From positions 248,001 to 312,000 of the forward strand of contig NZ_CAXBBQ010000006.1 of the NCBI RefSeq assembly GCF_963974575.1: 64,000 nt of DNA. The letters are read 5' to 3'. This DNA is from Sphingosinicella sp963974575. GTDB lineage: Bacteria > Pseudomonadota > Alphaproteobacteria > Sphingomonadales > Sphingomonadaceae. Both the position numbers and the translations under genes were made by a program. The notes under the pieces were generated by a model. The model ran no database searches and was not told where the DNA came from. It worked only from the letters and a program-made list of their open reading frames with translations. How positions within the stretch are numbered: position 1 is the first letter of the stretch; each line of letters begins with the position of its first letter. This document shows, in pieces, positions 32,648 through 42,712 of the stretch.

Positions 32648-34811
32648 CTAGAAGCTAATCGCCACTTCTCCGCCGATGACGCGCCCCCTGTTTAGCGGTG
32701 AAAGGCTTGCACCCGTGCCCCCGAAGGCCGCCGGCAAAGGTGTATCGCCGCCAATCGTCACCTCATTCAGGAGGTTTCGGCCATAGATGGAGAAGCGCCA
32801 GTGCTTGTTGTCGGTCGCCAATGTGAGGCTCGCATCGAGCATATCGGCGCCCTGAAGGAAGCCGACGTTGTTGTCGGTGAATGCCGCCTTGTCGCGATGC
32901 GTGAAGCTGACACGCGCCGTTGCTGTCCCCAATTCGCCAAGCTGCTGATCATAAGTCAGCCCCACGCCATAGGTCCATGGCGACAGCCTTGGCAATTTGA
33001 GCGCACGATCCACATCGTTGATGACGCCATCACCGCTGAGGTCGAACTGGACGTTGCGATACTGGCCATTCACGTAGCCGAGCTGACCCGAAATCACGAG
33101 GTTGGACAAAAGAAAAAACTGCCCCTCGGCCTCGACGCCTTTGATTGTGGCGTCGGCGGTGTTCCGTATGACCTGGCTGACGCCAAGCGGTCCGGGCAGG
33201 TTGATCTCGCGCTGCAGGTCCTTCATGCGATTGTAGAAGGCCGCCAGGTTGATCCGGTGGCGCCCGAATTGCTTCTTGGCGCCGAGTTCGAAACTGTCCT
33301 GGGTCTCTTGATTGAATGGCCCCGGCGGCACAGCGGGATCGGTGTTGCGCAAATTATATCCGCCGCTGCGGAACCCGCGCGTGTAAAGGCCATAAATCTG
33401 CGTGTCGTCATCCGGCTTCCACTGAAGGCCGATTTTCGGCGTAAACCCTCGCCATTTTGCCGCGTCGGCGAAATTGGTTGCACAGATCAGCGTGTCTAGA
33501 TTGCAACCATTTGCGCGTAAGGCCGAGACCCGAACGGCTTTGCGTTCCCAACTATACCGCGCGCCGAGATTCAAGGTCAGCGTATCGGTGAAATGCCAGT
33601 CGGTCGAAGCAAAAATGCCCCATGTTGTCTGGTCTTGCGTACCCCCACCGGAAACGATCCGAGCACCGCCCAAAAGATTCCGCAGCTCGGCGTAACGAAG
33701 ATCCTGGGAAAAATAGTATAGACCGGTTGTCAATTCGACGTCACCGAACCTTCCGGCATAACGAAGTTCGTCGCTGAGTTGATCCTGGTCGATTTCGAAA
33801 AAGGCATGAAAGAAGGACTGTGGTGTTCCATCGATATCAGCGCCCGCGGAGGATCGGAATTTCCGATAGCCAGCGATGTTGGTGAAGACGCCTTCGCCCA
33901 GACCGACATCGATGTTGGTTTCCACGATCGCCTGGTCCCATTTGGCATCATAGAAACCTGGGAAATTGATCGAAAACCTGAAGCTGTCGCGGGGAAACAG
34001 CGCGTGACTCTGGACAGGGGCTCCATCGCTTTCGACATCGCCATGCTCATAGCGGAGATCCATTCGGAAGCGGTCGCCACCCTTGAGCGAAAGTGCCGGG
34101 CGAATGATAAGGTCATGTGATTTACCGAAGCTGCGATTGTCGAAGCGGTTGCGAAACCAGCCATTGTCGTCGCTGTAGTAGACGGCCAATTTGGCAGCCA
34201 AAACGTCATCGACGATAGGTCCGGTAACCGTGCCGCTTACGGTCTTTTTCAGTCCCGTTTCAATGGATAGCTTGGCTTTGGCTCCAAAATCGAAGCTGGG
34301 CCGCGTGGTCCGCACAACCACGGCACCGCCGGTAACGTTGCGACCGAAAAGCAAGCCTTGCGGTCCACGCAGAACTTCGATCCCCTCAAGGTCGAAGTTG
34401 TCCAGCACGACACCAGCGTTGATGCCGAGGTAAATACCGTCAGTGAAAACGCCTACGGTGGGGTCGATCGATGGGATCGTGCTGTTGATGCCGAGGCCCC
34501 GGATAGTGAAATTGGCATAGCCCGGTGCCGTACCCACATCCTCGAGCTGGACGTTGGGAACGTCGTAGCTCAGACTTTGAAGATTCTGGACGAACTTGGC
34601 ATCCAGCTGCGCTTCACCAAAAGCCGTGACCGCCATCGGTACTTTCTGCACGCTTTCGCCATAGCCCTTTTTTGGTGGCGGTAACGACAATGTCCTCAGC
34701 CAGCGCTTCCGTGGCGCTCCCGGTTTGGTCGTTCGCCTGGGGCGTTGCTTCCTGGGCAAATGCTGTTCCCGAGCACAACAACGCGGCAGAAGCCAATAGA
34801 CATCCTCTCAT
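32648..34811 (-). pseudogene. TonB-dependent receptor interrupted by a frameshift
   Basis: Outer-membrane receptor of about 720 residues. The start ATG at 34811 gives a signal peptide (MRGCLLASAALLCSGTAFA) and a TonB-box-like EDIVVTATKKG. The plug and barrel (from YGESVQKVPMAVTAFG to the C-terminal EVAISF) continue in another frame. The break is at the run of six A and three G (minus strand; 34665-34673); removing one base would restore the family sequence VVTATKKGYGESVQ. The rest is intact, so this may be a sequencing or recent natural error. It should import the pathway substrate. A 38-bp motif copy lies upstream. Confidence 0.75.
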
Positions 34812-34879
34812 GGCTGATCCTCTCTTCCCAGGAGATATTGTGTAGTTCATGCCGTTTGGCGGCATTTGAGGGCCGTCGT

Positions 34880-34917
34880 CCAATTCAATTCGCTGCAGAA
34901 CTATTCCTGCTGCTCAT
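34880..34917 (-). promoter_or_regulatory. 38-bp regulon motif, copy 1 (first TonB receptor)
   Basis: Plus-strand sequence begins CCAATTCAAT, has CTGC at 13-16, and ends ACTATTCCTG + CTGCTCAT. Located 69 bases upstream of the receptor ATG. Aligns without gaps to copies 2-4. Confidence 0.75.
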
Positions 34918-34993
34918 CGATATCTGGCGGCAGCACGACGCCATCGGCAGCCCGACGGCCGCTCAAAAATATCATGGTAATTCATCGGGTTGA

Positions 34994-35896
34994 TTACGCT
35001 CTCAGCGCCCGTTCTACCGCCTCAAGGCTGTCATTCAGCCCGAGCGGGTGCTCGGCATCCGTGAAGTCGACAATTCTACCCCAGTGCCGGGCGACATCAT
35101 CGAGCGTGAACGCCCTGTCCGCTCCGAAGGCGTGCCCAAGCGCGCGCTCCCACCTAAGCTTGGCGATATAGCCGGCTCCAACTTCAAAAAGCCCTTTGGT
35201 TTCGCTGCAATTCTCGTGCGCAAGCCAACCGACCAATGGACTGATCGCTTCCGCTCTGAGATTGGCGAGAAACTCTTGTGGAAAGGCAGTCGCGGTCATA
35301 CGCGATGCGGCGATTGGGGCGATCGTATTAACCTGGATGTTTCTGGACCGCCCCTCCTCCGCCAGCGCGTTCGCAAGCCCCAATATTCCGAGCTTGGCTG
35401 CGGCATAGTTGGCCTGACCGAAGTTGCCGTAGATTGCGGCTGCAGACGTGGTCATGACGATGCGGCCATAGCCCTTGTCGCGCAGTATCGGCCATGCTGC
35501 CTGCGTCACTGCCCGCGTCCCATTCAGATGGACCCGCTGAAGCAGTGTCCAGTCTTCGTCGGTCATTTTGTGGAAGCTCACATCGCGCAGGATGCCGGCA
35601 TTGTTGATGACGACGTCAACGGTTCCGAAGTTGTCAACCGCGGCTTGGATGATCAGCGCGCCCTCCTCGACCGACGCATAATTTGCCACCGCCTGACCGC
35701 CCGTGGCTCGAATTTCGTCGACCACATTGTCAGCGGCTGTGGAGCAGCTGCCGCTCCCTTTCTCGTCGCCACCCAGATCATTCACCACCACCTTGGCTCC
35801 GCGCCCGCCAAACATCAGCGCGTACTGGCGCCCAAGTCCGCCTCCGGCTCCGGTCACAACCACTACCCTGCCATCGAAACGAAGCTCTTCGTCCAT
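34994..35896 (-). CDS. Short-chain dehydrogenase, MFE2/17beta-HSD4-like
   Basis: 300-residue oxidoreductase. The NAD-binding motif is TGAGGGLGR (about residues 16-24), NNAG follows, and the catalytic block is Ser (TTSAAAIYG) with YAAAK. The insert GGDEKGSGSCSTAADNVVDEI is typical of the 3-hydroxyacyl-CoA dehydrogenase part of peroxisomal multifunctional enzyme 2, not of generic SDRs. It would oxidise 3-hydroxyacyl-CoA in the cargo pathway. The ATG at 35896 is used. The C-terminal 55 residues extend past the standard SDR fold. Confidence 0.82.
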   Translation of the reverse strand: MDEELRFDGRVVVVTGAGGGLGRQYALMFGGRGAKVVVNDLGGDEKGSGSCSTAADNVVDEIRATGGQAVANYASVEEGALIIQAAVDNFGTVDVVINNAGILRDVSFHKMTDEDWTLLQRVHLNGTRAVTQAAWPILRDKGYGRIVMTTSAAAIYGNFGQANYAAAKLGILGLANALAEEGRSRNIQVNTIAPIAASRMTATAFPQEFLANLRAEAISPLVGWLAHENCSETKGLFEVGAGYIAKLRWERALGHAFGADRAFTLDDVARHWGRIVDFTDAEHPLGLNDSLEAVERALRA

Positions 35897-36001
35897 CGCT
35901 TGTCTGCCTCTTTTACCTGAGCGACGCATCTGCGCATTTGATCCTGTGCGAGTCAGGCACGCGGCTCCATTTCCGTCGACGCTGTCGTTTTCGTCTGAGC
36001 C

Positions 36002-37147
36002 TTACCGAAAGGCTTGAATGCCGGTCAGGGCGCGCGAAACAACAAGCTTTTGAATCTCCGTCGTGCCATCGGGGATGGGGCAAATGATCGCCTCACGCAC
36101 CAGCCGCTCAACGATGAATTCGCGGGTGACGCCGTTGCCGCCATGGATCTGAAGCGCATCGCGCGTCGCTTCGATCGCCATTTCGGTGGCGTACCACTTG
36201 GCCATCGAGCATTCCGTCTCTGCGCGCGTGCCCGCCTGGACGAGGGATATTGCCCGGTGCGTCAACAGACGGGCTGCGTCGATCTTGGTCGCCATGATGG
36301 CGATCTTGTCGGCGATCAGCTGATGGCCGGCGATCTTCTTGCCATGCTGCGCGCGATCGCGAGCGTACGCGATCGCCTCATCCATTGCTCGCCGTGCGAT
36401 GCCGATACTCCACATCGCCATATGGCAGCGGGCAATCTCGAACACTTGCAACGTATTGCGCAATCCATCGCCGACCCGGCCGATCGTGTTTGCCACCGGT
36501 ACGCGGCAATCGGACAGGAATATCTGTGCAGTCGATTGGCCGTTGAGCGCCATCTTCTGGATATCGCGCACCTCATACTCACTCTCGTCACGATCGACCA
36601 GGATGTGAGTGACTTCATTTTCGCCAGTCTTGCACGTACAGATGAAGATGTCCGAGTAGGCTCCGTTGGTGATCCAGGTCTTTTCGCCATTGATGACCCA
36701 GAAATCGCCGTCTCGTACGGCGCGTGTCTTGATGGCGGCGACGTCCGAGCCGACATCGGGCTCCGAGATGCCGAGCGAAACGAACTTCTCGGCCGCGACG
36801 AGGTCGGCAAGATAGCGTTGCTTGATCGTCTCCGGGGCGAAGCGGCGGATGAGTTCTGCGCCAACCGCGTTGATGAAGCCGGGTATGGCCACATCGAGCG
36901 AGGAATAGGCGATCTCCTCGAAAATGAGCAGATGAGTGAGCCATCCCATATCAAGCCCGCCCCATTGCTCCTGATGCGGTGCGGTAATATGGCCATAGCC
37001 GGTCAGTGCTTGAGTCCATTCCTTCATGAGCGGTTTGGGGATGAATCGCTCCCCATGCCGGCGGATTTCCGGCTCAAGCTTGTTGTCGAGAAAGCGGCGG
37101 ACGGTTTCCACCGCCATGCGTTGTTCATCGGACAGCTCAAAGTTCAT
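36002..37147 (-). CDS. Acyl-CoA dehydrogenase
   Basis: 381-residue FAD enzyme of the acyl-CoA dehydrogenase family (begins MNFELSDEQR; SEPDVGSDVAAIKTRA and GEKTWITNGAYSD are the classical signatures). The position usually holding the catalytic Glu (consensus E-G-T near the C-terminus) is Asp360 in IPDGTTEIQK. It would form the 2,3-double bond of the acyl-CoA. The open frame upstream to 37369 overlaps the thiolase region and is rejected. Starts 37 bases after the thiolase stop. Confidence 0.9.
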   Translation of the reverse strand: MNFELSDEQRMAVETVRRFLDNKLEPEIRRHGERFIPKPLMKEWTQALTGYGHITAPHQEQWGGLDMGWLTHLLIFEEIAYSSLDVAIPGFINAVGAELIRRFAPETIKQRYLADLVAAEKFVSLGISEPDVGSDVAAIKTRAVRDGDFWVINGEKTWITNGAYSDIFICTCKTGENEVTHILVDRDESEYEVRDIQKMALNGQSTAQIFLSDCRVPVANTIGRVGDGLRNTLQVFEIARCHMAMWSIGIARRAMDEAIAYARDRAQHGKKIAGHQLIADKIAIMATKIDAARLLTHRAISLVQAGTRAETECSMAKWYATEMAIEATRDALQIHGGNGVTREFIVERLVREAIICPIPDGTTEIQKLVVSRALTGIQAFR

Positions 37148-37184
37148 ATCGTGACCCCGTGTTTCCCTAGGCGCGCTCTGACAA

Positions 37185-38435
37185 CTACCGGCCCAGGATC
37201 GTGACGGCGACCACCGCCTCTTCCACCCCGATGACACCTCCGCCGTTCTGCGCGATCGCGAACCGGGCATTCGGAACCTGTCGATCTTCCGCCTCGCCGC
37301 GCAATTGCAGCGCAAGCTCGTAGATTTGGCCGAGCCCGGTGGCGCCGATCGGATGTCCCTTGCATTCAAGCCCGCCCGACGTGTTTACCGGAATACGCCC
37401 ACCCAGCGCCGTCTCACCGCGCTCTGCCGCGAGTCCGCCCTCGCCAGGCGGCGTCAGGCCGAGCGCCTCGATTTCAATGATCTCGCCAACCGCCGTGGCG
37501 TCATGCACCTCCGCGACGCCAATATCTTCTGGCCCCACGCCGGCCATCGCATAGGCCCGGTTCGCCGCAAGGCGGCTGACATGGTGGTCATAATCAAAGG
37601 GATCGCGCGCGGCGCCGGTTTGCAGCACAGACGCCAGGATTCTTAGCGCCCTGTCCGGGGCTGCCGACAGTTTGCGCCGACCGGCTTCGCTGCAGATGAT
37701 CGCAGCGGCGGCGCCGTCGCTGATCGGGGAGCACATCGGCAGTGTGAACGGGTAAACGATCGGAGGCGCAGCGAGTACACTTTCGACGGTATATGGGAGG
37801 CGATACTGGGCAAGCAGATTGCGCGTCGAATGCATGTGATTTTTCGCCGAGACGGCCGCGATTTGCGCTTGCGTCGAGCCGTAGGTCTTCATGTGCGCGC
37901 GTGCCATCGCGGCGTATACATCCATGAAAACGCTGTAAGGCTGACTCGATGTCGTTCCTTCCGGAACATCGACGCCATTGCCCATGGCCAGCAGCTGCGC
38001 GCGGCCCGACTCGGTTTCATGCACGTCCCAAGCGCCATCGAATGCACTGAACATGAGCGCCTTGTCGGGCGAGTACATCTTCTCCGCGCCGAGCGCGAGT
38101 ACGACATCCGCTGCCCCCGATCGAACATAGGCGGCGGCCATGTGCAAGGCCGTGGAAGCCGTCGCACATGCGTTTTCGACATTCACCACGGGAACGCTTG
38201 AGATGCCCATCGCTCGCGCCACGATTTCGCCGCGGATCATGTCCTGGCCCTCCATATGCCCCTGGACGCAATTGCCGAAGAAGATGGCTTCGACATCGCC
38301 GGCGGTGCATCCTGCGTCGGAAAAGGCCTGCGACGAAGCTTCGGCGCAGAGCATTTTCAGGCTCTTGTCGAACTGTTTTCCGAACGGGGTCATCCCAACC
38401 CCCATGACGAATATGTCGGTCATTCGTTGATCCAT
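37185..38435 (-). CDS. SCP2-type thiolase
   Basis: 416-residue thiolase of the sterol-carrier-protein-x type. The nucleophile is Cys90 in VNVENACATAS. VAEVHDATAVGEI replaces the usual NEAF block, as in SCP2 thiolases, and ECKGHPIGATG carries the second active-site Cys/His region. This class cleaves branched 3-ketoacyl-CoAs and steroid side chains, releasing propionyl-CoA when a 2-methyl group is present. An in-frame ATG four codons in is an alternative start. Confidence 0.88.
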   Translation of the reverse strand: MDQRMTDIFVMGVGMTPFGKQFDKSLKMLCAEASSQAFSDAGCTAGDVEAIFFGNCVQGHMEGQDMIRGEIVARAMGISSVPVVNVENACATASTALHMAAAYVRSGAADVVLALGAEKMYSPDKALMFSAFDGAWDVHETESGRAQLLAMGNGVDVPEGTTSSQPYSVFMDVYAAMARAHMKTYGSTQAQIAAVSAKNHMHSTRNLLAQYRLPYTVESVLAAPPIVYPFTLPMCSPISDGAAAAIICSEAGRRKLSAAPDRALRILASVLQTGAARDPFDYDHHVSRLAANRAYAMAGVGPEDIGVAEVHDATAVGEIIEIEALGLTPPGEGGLAAERGETALGGRIPVNTSGGLECKGHPIGATGLGQIYELALQLRGEAEDRQVPNARFAIAQNGGGVIGVEEAVVAVTILGR

Positions 38436-38466
38436 TCTTCCAATGTGTTCCGCATCCGATCAGGTC

Positions 38467-39261
38467 TCACCGGTCGGAAAAATCGGGCTTCCGCTTCTCC
38501 CGGAATGCCGCCAGTCCTTCGACAATGTCGTTGGACAAGGCGTAAGCAGCCATGGTTTCGAGTTCCTGACGCAGCCCGACTTCGAGCGAGCTATCCTGCG
38601 CAGCGCGGACTAGCTGCTTCATGTAGGCGAGCCCTGGCCGGCTCTTTTCTGCAAGAGATTCTACCAGCGCTTGCGCTGCCGCAATGAGATCCTCGGGAGC
38701 AACCAGTTGGGTCACGAGTCCGGCTTCCTTCATCTCGGCAGCCGAGATGGTCCCGCCGGTCATCATCAGATGTTTCGCACGCGCTTCGCCGATCTTCCTA
38801 GGGAGTCGAACCGACCCTCCACCGCCGGGCAACAGGCCGTAATTTGCATGGGCGTCGCCAAATCTGGCCGGGTGCGCGGCAATGACGAGATCACAGCACA
38901 ACACCAGTTCCAAGCCGCCGGCGAGCGTAAGGCCGTTGACCGCCGCAATTATCGGAAGGCGCGACGTCTCGATCCTGTTAAAAGCCTGACCGAGCGGCGG
39001 CAGAAACAGATTTAAGCGTTCGGCGAGAGTTTGTCCGCCTGTTCCATCGCCAATTGCGAGCAGATCCGCGCCAGCGCAAAACGCCCGTCCGGCGCCGGTA
39101 AGAATGCAAGCGCGCACCGTCGCATCTGCTTCCGCTGCCTCGATCGCTGCGGCGAGTTCCTCGGCCAAAGCCAACGACAGACTGTTCAACGCTGCCGGCC
39201 GGTTGAGGGTCACCCAAAGCGCTGGGCCGCGTTGCTCAACCAGGATGTATTCATAGTCCAT
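38467..39261 (-). CDS. Enoyl-CoA hydratase/isomerase (crotonase family)
   Basis: 264-residue crotonase-fold enzyme. The oxyanion-hole segments are GRAFCAGADLLAIG and NGLTLAGGLELVLCCD; the position after YGLLPGGGGSVRLPR matches the catalytic region of hydratases. It would hydrate the 2-enoyl-CoA made by the neighbouring dehydrogenase. Stereochemical pairing with the MFE2-like SDR is unusual, since MFE2 normally works with an R-specific hydratase. Confidence 0.88.
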   Translation of the reverse strand: MDYEYILVEQRGPALWVTLNRPAALNSLSLALAEELAAAIEAAEADATVRACILTGAGRAFCAGADLLAIGDGTGGQTLAERLNLFLPPLGQAFNRIETSRLPIIAAVNGLTLAGGLELVLCCDLVIAAHPARFGDAHANYGLLPGGGGSVRLPRKIGEARAKHLMMTGGTISAAEMKEAGLVTQLVAPEDLIAAAQALVESLAEKSRPGLAYMKQLVRAAQDSSLEVGLRQELETMAAYALSNDIVEGLAAFREKRKPDFSDR

Positions 39262-39327
39262 TGCAGTCTCCCGCGCGCCGGCAGGCGGTCACCGGAATAG
39301 AGGATGTGGCTAGGATGGCTGCGTCGG

Positions 39328-40872
39328 TCATGCCCCCGAAATGCGCCGGTCCTGGCCCGCCCAATAGGGCTCTCGAAGCTTTGAACGAAGCACCTTTCCG
39401 ACATTGCTCAACGGCAGTGGCTCGGCGGTAAAAACGACCTTGCTTGGCTTTTTTGCGGAGCCCAGACGCTGGCGCACCAAATCTATTATCTCGGTCTCCG
39501 TGATTTGTGCTCCGGGCTTGACACGCACCATTGCAAGCGGCGTTTCACCCCATTTTTCATGGGGCACGCCAAAGACCGCGACCTCGAGTACACCGGGATG
39601 GTCGGCAATTACGTTTTCGATTTCGGTGGGATAGATATTGAAGCCGCCTGACACGATCATGTCGTTGTTGCGATCGAGCAGATACAAAAATCCGTTTGTG
39701 TCGATCATGCCGACATCGCCGGTTTTGACCCAGCCATCTTCCATGCGCCGGGCGGTTTCCTCCGGATCGTTCCAGAATTCCTCCATCTGGCCATTTTCGA
39801 ACCGTGCGACGATCTCGCCGGGCTCGTTTGGTCCCAGCACCTTTCCGTCCTCGTTACGGATTTCGATATCGGCGCCACTCATGGGACGTCCGACCGCCCG
39901 AATTGGGGCAGAACCTTCAAATTCGCCGAACCACTCGTTGGGCCCCATAGACGCGATGGGCAGGATTTCGGTCTGTCCATAGCCCGAATGAAGAACATGA
40001 TTCCCGAATATCTGGCACGACTTGCGAAGCGTCGGCTCGGAGATCGGCGCTGAAGCACTCAGCAGAAACTTCAAATTCGGAAAGTGGCGGCCATATGCCC
40101 CGTCGTGATGCACTATGGCATTGAGCATGGTGGGGGCTACAAAGGCATGGCTGATCCGTTCCTGCTCGAGAGTGTCAAGAAAGGACGCTGGATCGAAGCC
40201 GTCCATCATCACGTTGCGGGCGCCGCAATACCAGGCCGGCACGAACAGGAAGCCCGATGCATGGGACAACGGGCCGACATGCAGAATGGCATCCCCTGGG
40301 GCCACTTGGGGGCCGATGCTGAAAAATGCGGCGGAGATCGTCATCCATGAACGGTGCCGATAGGCAACGCCCTTGGGTTTGCCCGTCGTGCCGCCGGTGT
40401 GGCGGATGACACAATAGTCCTCCGGCGCGACGACGGGATCAGGATCCCGGTCCGAGGCTGTCGCCAACCAATTCTCATAGTTGTGATCGCGGATAATGAT
40501 CCGCTCAAGCGTCGGAGCTTGGGCATCCAGCCCCGCCAACTCCGAAGCCAATGCCTCATCGACCAGCGCCAACCGAGATCCGGTACTCGCGATCATATGG
40601 GCGTGCGCTTCACATCGGTTGCGCGCATAGAGAGGAACACGCGTATAGTTTCCAATGGCAGCCGCCAGTATGATGTCGGCGGCCTCGATGGAGTTCTTCT
40701 CCAGCGTAGCAATCCGGTCACCCGGTTGAAGGCCGCACTCCGCAAGAGCATTTGCGAGCTTCACGCCGCGCAACCAGGCTTCCGAGAAAGTCAACCGCCT
40801 GTGGCCGTGAACGAGAGCCTCTTGCTGGGCGAAATAACGTGCGGCGCGACGTATTTGCGTACGGACGTCCAT
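39328..40872 (-). CDS. AMP-dependent acyl-CoA ligase
   Basis: 514-residue adenylate-forming enzyme. The P-loop-like HTGGTTGKPKG at about residue 158, the A5-type SGYGQTE, and the hinge DRNNDMIVSGGFNIYPTEIE are all present, with the catalytic Lys region (LSNVGKVLRSKLRE) at the end. It would activate the acid made by the aldehyde dehydrogenase. The ATG at 40872 is used; the frame is open for 40 more codons, but these are unlike the family. A 38-bp motif copy lies 125 bases upstream. Confidence 0.9.
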   Translation of the reverse strand: MDVRTQIRRAARYFAQQEALVHGHRRLTFSEAWLRGVKLANALAECGLQPGDRIATLEKNSIEAADIILAAAIGNYTRVPLYARNRCEAHAHMIASTGSRLALVDEALASELAGLDAQAPTLERIIIRDHNYENWLATASDRDPDPVVAPEDYCVIRHTGGTTGKPKGVAYRHRSWMTISAAFFSIGPQVAPGDAILHVGPLSHASGFLFVPAWYCGARNVMMDGFDPASFLDTLEQERISHAFVAPTMLNAIVHHDGAYGRHFPNLKFLLSASAPISEPTLRKSCQIFGNHVLHSGYGQTEILPIASMGPNEWFGEFEGSAPIRAVGRPMSGADIEIRNEDGKVLGPNEPGEIVARFENGQMEEFWNDPEETARRMEDGWVKTGDVGMIDTNGFLYLLDRNNDMIVSGGFNIYPTEIENVIADHPGVLEVAVFGVPHEKWGETPLAMVRVKPGAQITETEIIDLVRQRLGSAKKPSKVVFTAEPLPLSNVGKVLRSKLREPYWAGQDRRISGA

Positions 40873-40996
40873 CAGCCGCGCTCCTCTAAGGCGCTCGCCC
40901 ACAATGGCGCAGTCGACACATAATAAACTGACATGCGATAGGCCTCTCCGGACTTCTTTTCGTAAGCATCTGTGTCTGCAGCATTGATCCAATCGT

Positions 40997-41034
40997 CCAA
41001 TTCAATATTCTGCGATGCTATTCTTGCTGCTCAT
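40997..41034 (-). promoter_or_regulatory. 38-bp regulon motif, copy 2 (ligase operon)
   Basis: Plus-strand sequence begins CCAATTCAAT, has CTGC at 14-17, and ends GCTATTCTTG + CTGCTCAT. It overlaps the last 33 bases of the GMC gene, so it is kept despite lying in coding sequence. It probably drives a transcript for ligase-hydratase-thiolase-acyl-CoA dehydrogenase-SDR. Confidence 0.7.
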
Positions 41035-42636
41035 ATTATCGTGCCGGATCATGTCGGCGGCTTTCTCGCCGATCATGATGCAGGTTGCATTGGTGTTGCC
41101 GTTGACGACTGATGGCATGATCGAGGCATCGGCCACGCGGATATTTGCGAGGCCGTGAACGCGCAGGCGGTTGTCGACCACCGCCATCTCGTCGGTGCCC
41201 ATCTTGCATGTTCCCACCGGATGATAAGCATGATTGGCTTCTGCCCGGATATAGGCGTCGATCTCTTCATCAGTTTCAAGGTAGCGGTCAGGATAGAGAG
41301 GCCGTTTCATCATCGCCTTCATGCGATCCGAATGCAGGATCTCCTGCACGACACGGAAGGCATTGCGCAACGTCTTGAGGTCGTCGGGATGACTCAAGAG
41401 ATTGAGGTCCATCTTGGGATCGGATTCGGGGTTTGAGTCATGTAAGGCAACCCAGCCGCGGCTCTTTGGGCGCCCAATATTGAGAATGATCGTATAGCCC
41501 CATTTCGTCATCAGCTTGTAGTCGCGCGCATGGTCGCGATAGGCGAGCGGCACGACATGGACCTGGCAGTCCGCCCGGTTCTGCCCCGGCGCGGATCGCA
41601 AGAAACCGCCTGCAGCCGTGGGCGGCGATGCCAGCCAGCTTTTCCTTTGCGTGAGATACTGGAATAGGTCTCGCACGGTCTTGAGCGCGCCAACGACATT
41701 GAGTGCGATCCCGAGCCGCTTCTTCGACTGGTAGACCAGCATCAGGTCAGGATGGTCGTGAAGATTCTGGCCGACACCGGGAATATCATGAATCACTTCG
41801 ATTCCATGCTTCTCCAACTCATCACGCGGTCCGATACCGGAAAGCATCAACAGTTGGGGCGAATTATAGGCGCCGCCGCTGACAATGACTTCCTTTTCGC
41901 ACGGGATCGTCTTCAACTGCCCGTCCTGGGAATACTCGACTGCCACCGCGCGGTTGCCCTCAAACCTGATACGATGGACGCGGGCATGTACTTCGACGCG
42001 GAGGTTGCCGCGCCTGCCCATCACCGGATCAAGGTAACACGCCTTCACGCTGGCGCGCTTCCCGTCCTTCACGGTAAACTGATAGATGCCGACACCTTCC
42101 TGGCTGGCACCATTGAAGTCCGGATTGGCTTGATGGTCCAGTCCAGTCGCCGCCTCGATGAAAGCATCATAGACATCGAATTCGCGCTTGCCGTTGGATA
42201 CGTGAAGCGGTCCCGACGAGCCGTGAAACTCATCCTCACCGCGCTCATTATTCTCAGCCTTGCGGAAATAGGACAGGACATCGTTGTAACCCCAGCCGTC
42301 GTTGCCGAGTTCGGCCCAGTGGTCGAAATCCGACCGGTCGCCGCGGATATAGACCATCCCGTTCATACCGCTCGATCCACCCAGCATCTTCCCGCGCGGA
42401 TTGTAGAGGCGGCGGTCGTTGAGCGCCTTTGAAGGGTCGGTGTTGAACCGCCAGTTGAGCGTATTGATCCGATAGTCTTGGATCAGCGCCGCAAAAGCGC
42501 CGGGCGTGGACACAAGCGGCGAGGTGCCTGGGCCGCCTGCCTCGAGCAGGCAAACGGTGACATCGGGGTCCTCGGACAACCGGCTGGCGATAACGCCGCC
42601 CGACGACCCACCTCCAATAATTACATAGTCAGCCAT
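41002..42636 (-). CDS. GMC-family alcohol dehydrogenase
   Basis: 544-residue FAD flavoprotein of the glucose-methanol-choline family. The N-terminal dinucleotide motif is GGGSSGGVIASRL, LGGSSGMNGMVYIRG is GMC signature 1, SGGAYNSPQLLMLSGIGP is signature 2, and the active-site His is in YHPVGTCKMG near residue 475. No signal peptide, so probably cytoplasmic and peripherally membrane-linked. It should oxidise a primary alcohol to the aldehyde used by the next enzyme; the substrate could be an isoprenoid or polyether alcohol. Confidence 0.9.
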   Translation of the reverse strand: MADYVIIGGGSSGGVIASRLSEDPDVTVCLLEAGGPGTSPLVSTPGAFAALIQDYRINTLNWRFNTDPSKALNDRRLYNPRGKMLGGSSGMNGMVYIRGDRSDFDHWAELGNDGWGYNDVLSYFRKAENNERGEDEFHGSSGPLHVSNGKREFDVYDAFIEAATGLDHQANPDFNGASQEGVGIYQFTVKDGKRASVKACYLDPVMGRRGNLRVEVHARVHRIRFEGNRAVAVEYSQDGQLKTIPCEKEVIVSGGAYNSPQLLMLSGIGPRDELEKHGIEVIHDIPGVGQNLHDHPDLMLVYQSKKRLGIALNVVGALKTVRDLFQYLTQRKSWLASPPTAAGGFLRSAPGQNRADCQVHVVPLAYRDHARDYKLMTKWGYTIILNIGRPKSRGWVALHDSNPESDPKMDLNLLSHPDDLKTLRNAFRVVQEILHSDRMKAMMKRPLYPDRYLETDEEIDAYIRAEANHAYHPVGTCKMGTDEMAVVDNRLRVHGLANIRVADASIMPSVVNGNTNATCIMIGEKAADMIRHDNMSSKNSIAEY

Positions 42637-42712
42637 TTGCTTCCCTTGTCATTCGACCCATGCTGGCGACCCGGCGTCATGCAACATGCCAGCATCAACC
42701 GCCGCAGCCACG

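Noticed and set aside
34665..34673. Programmed -1 frameshift at the A6 run of the TonB gene
   Set aside because: The downstream frame needs a +1 shift, so the slippery A-run does not give the required direction; a one-base indel is simpler.
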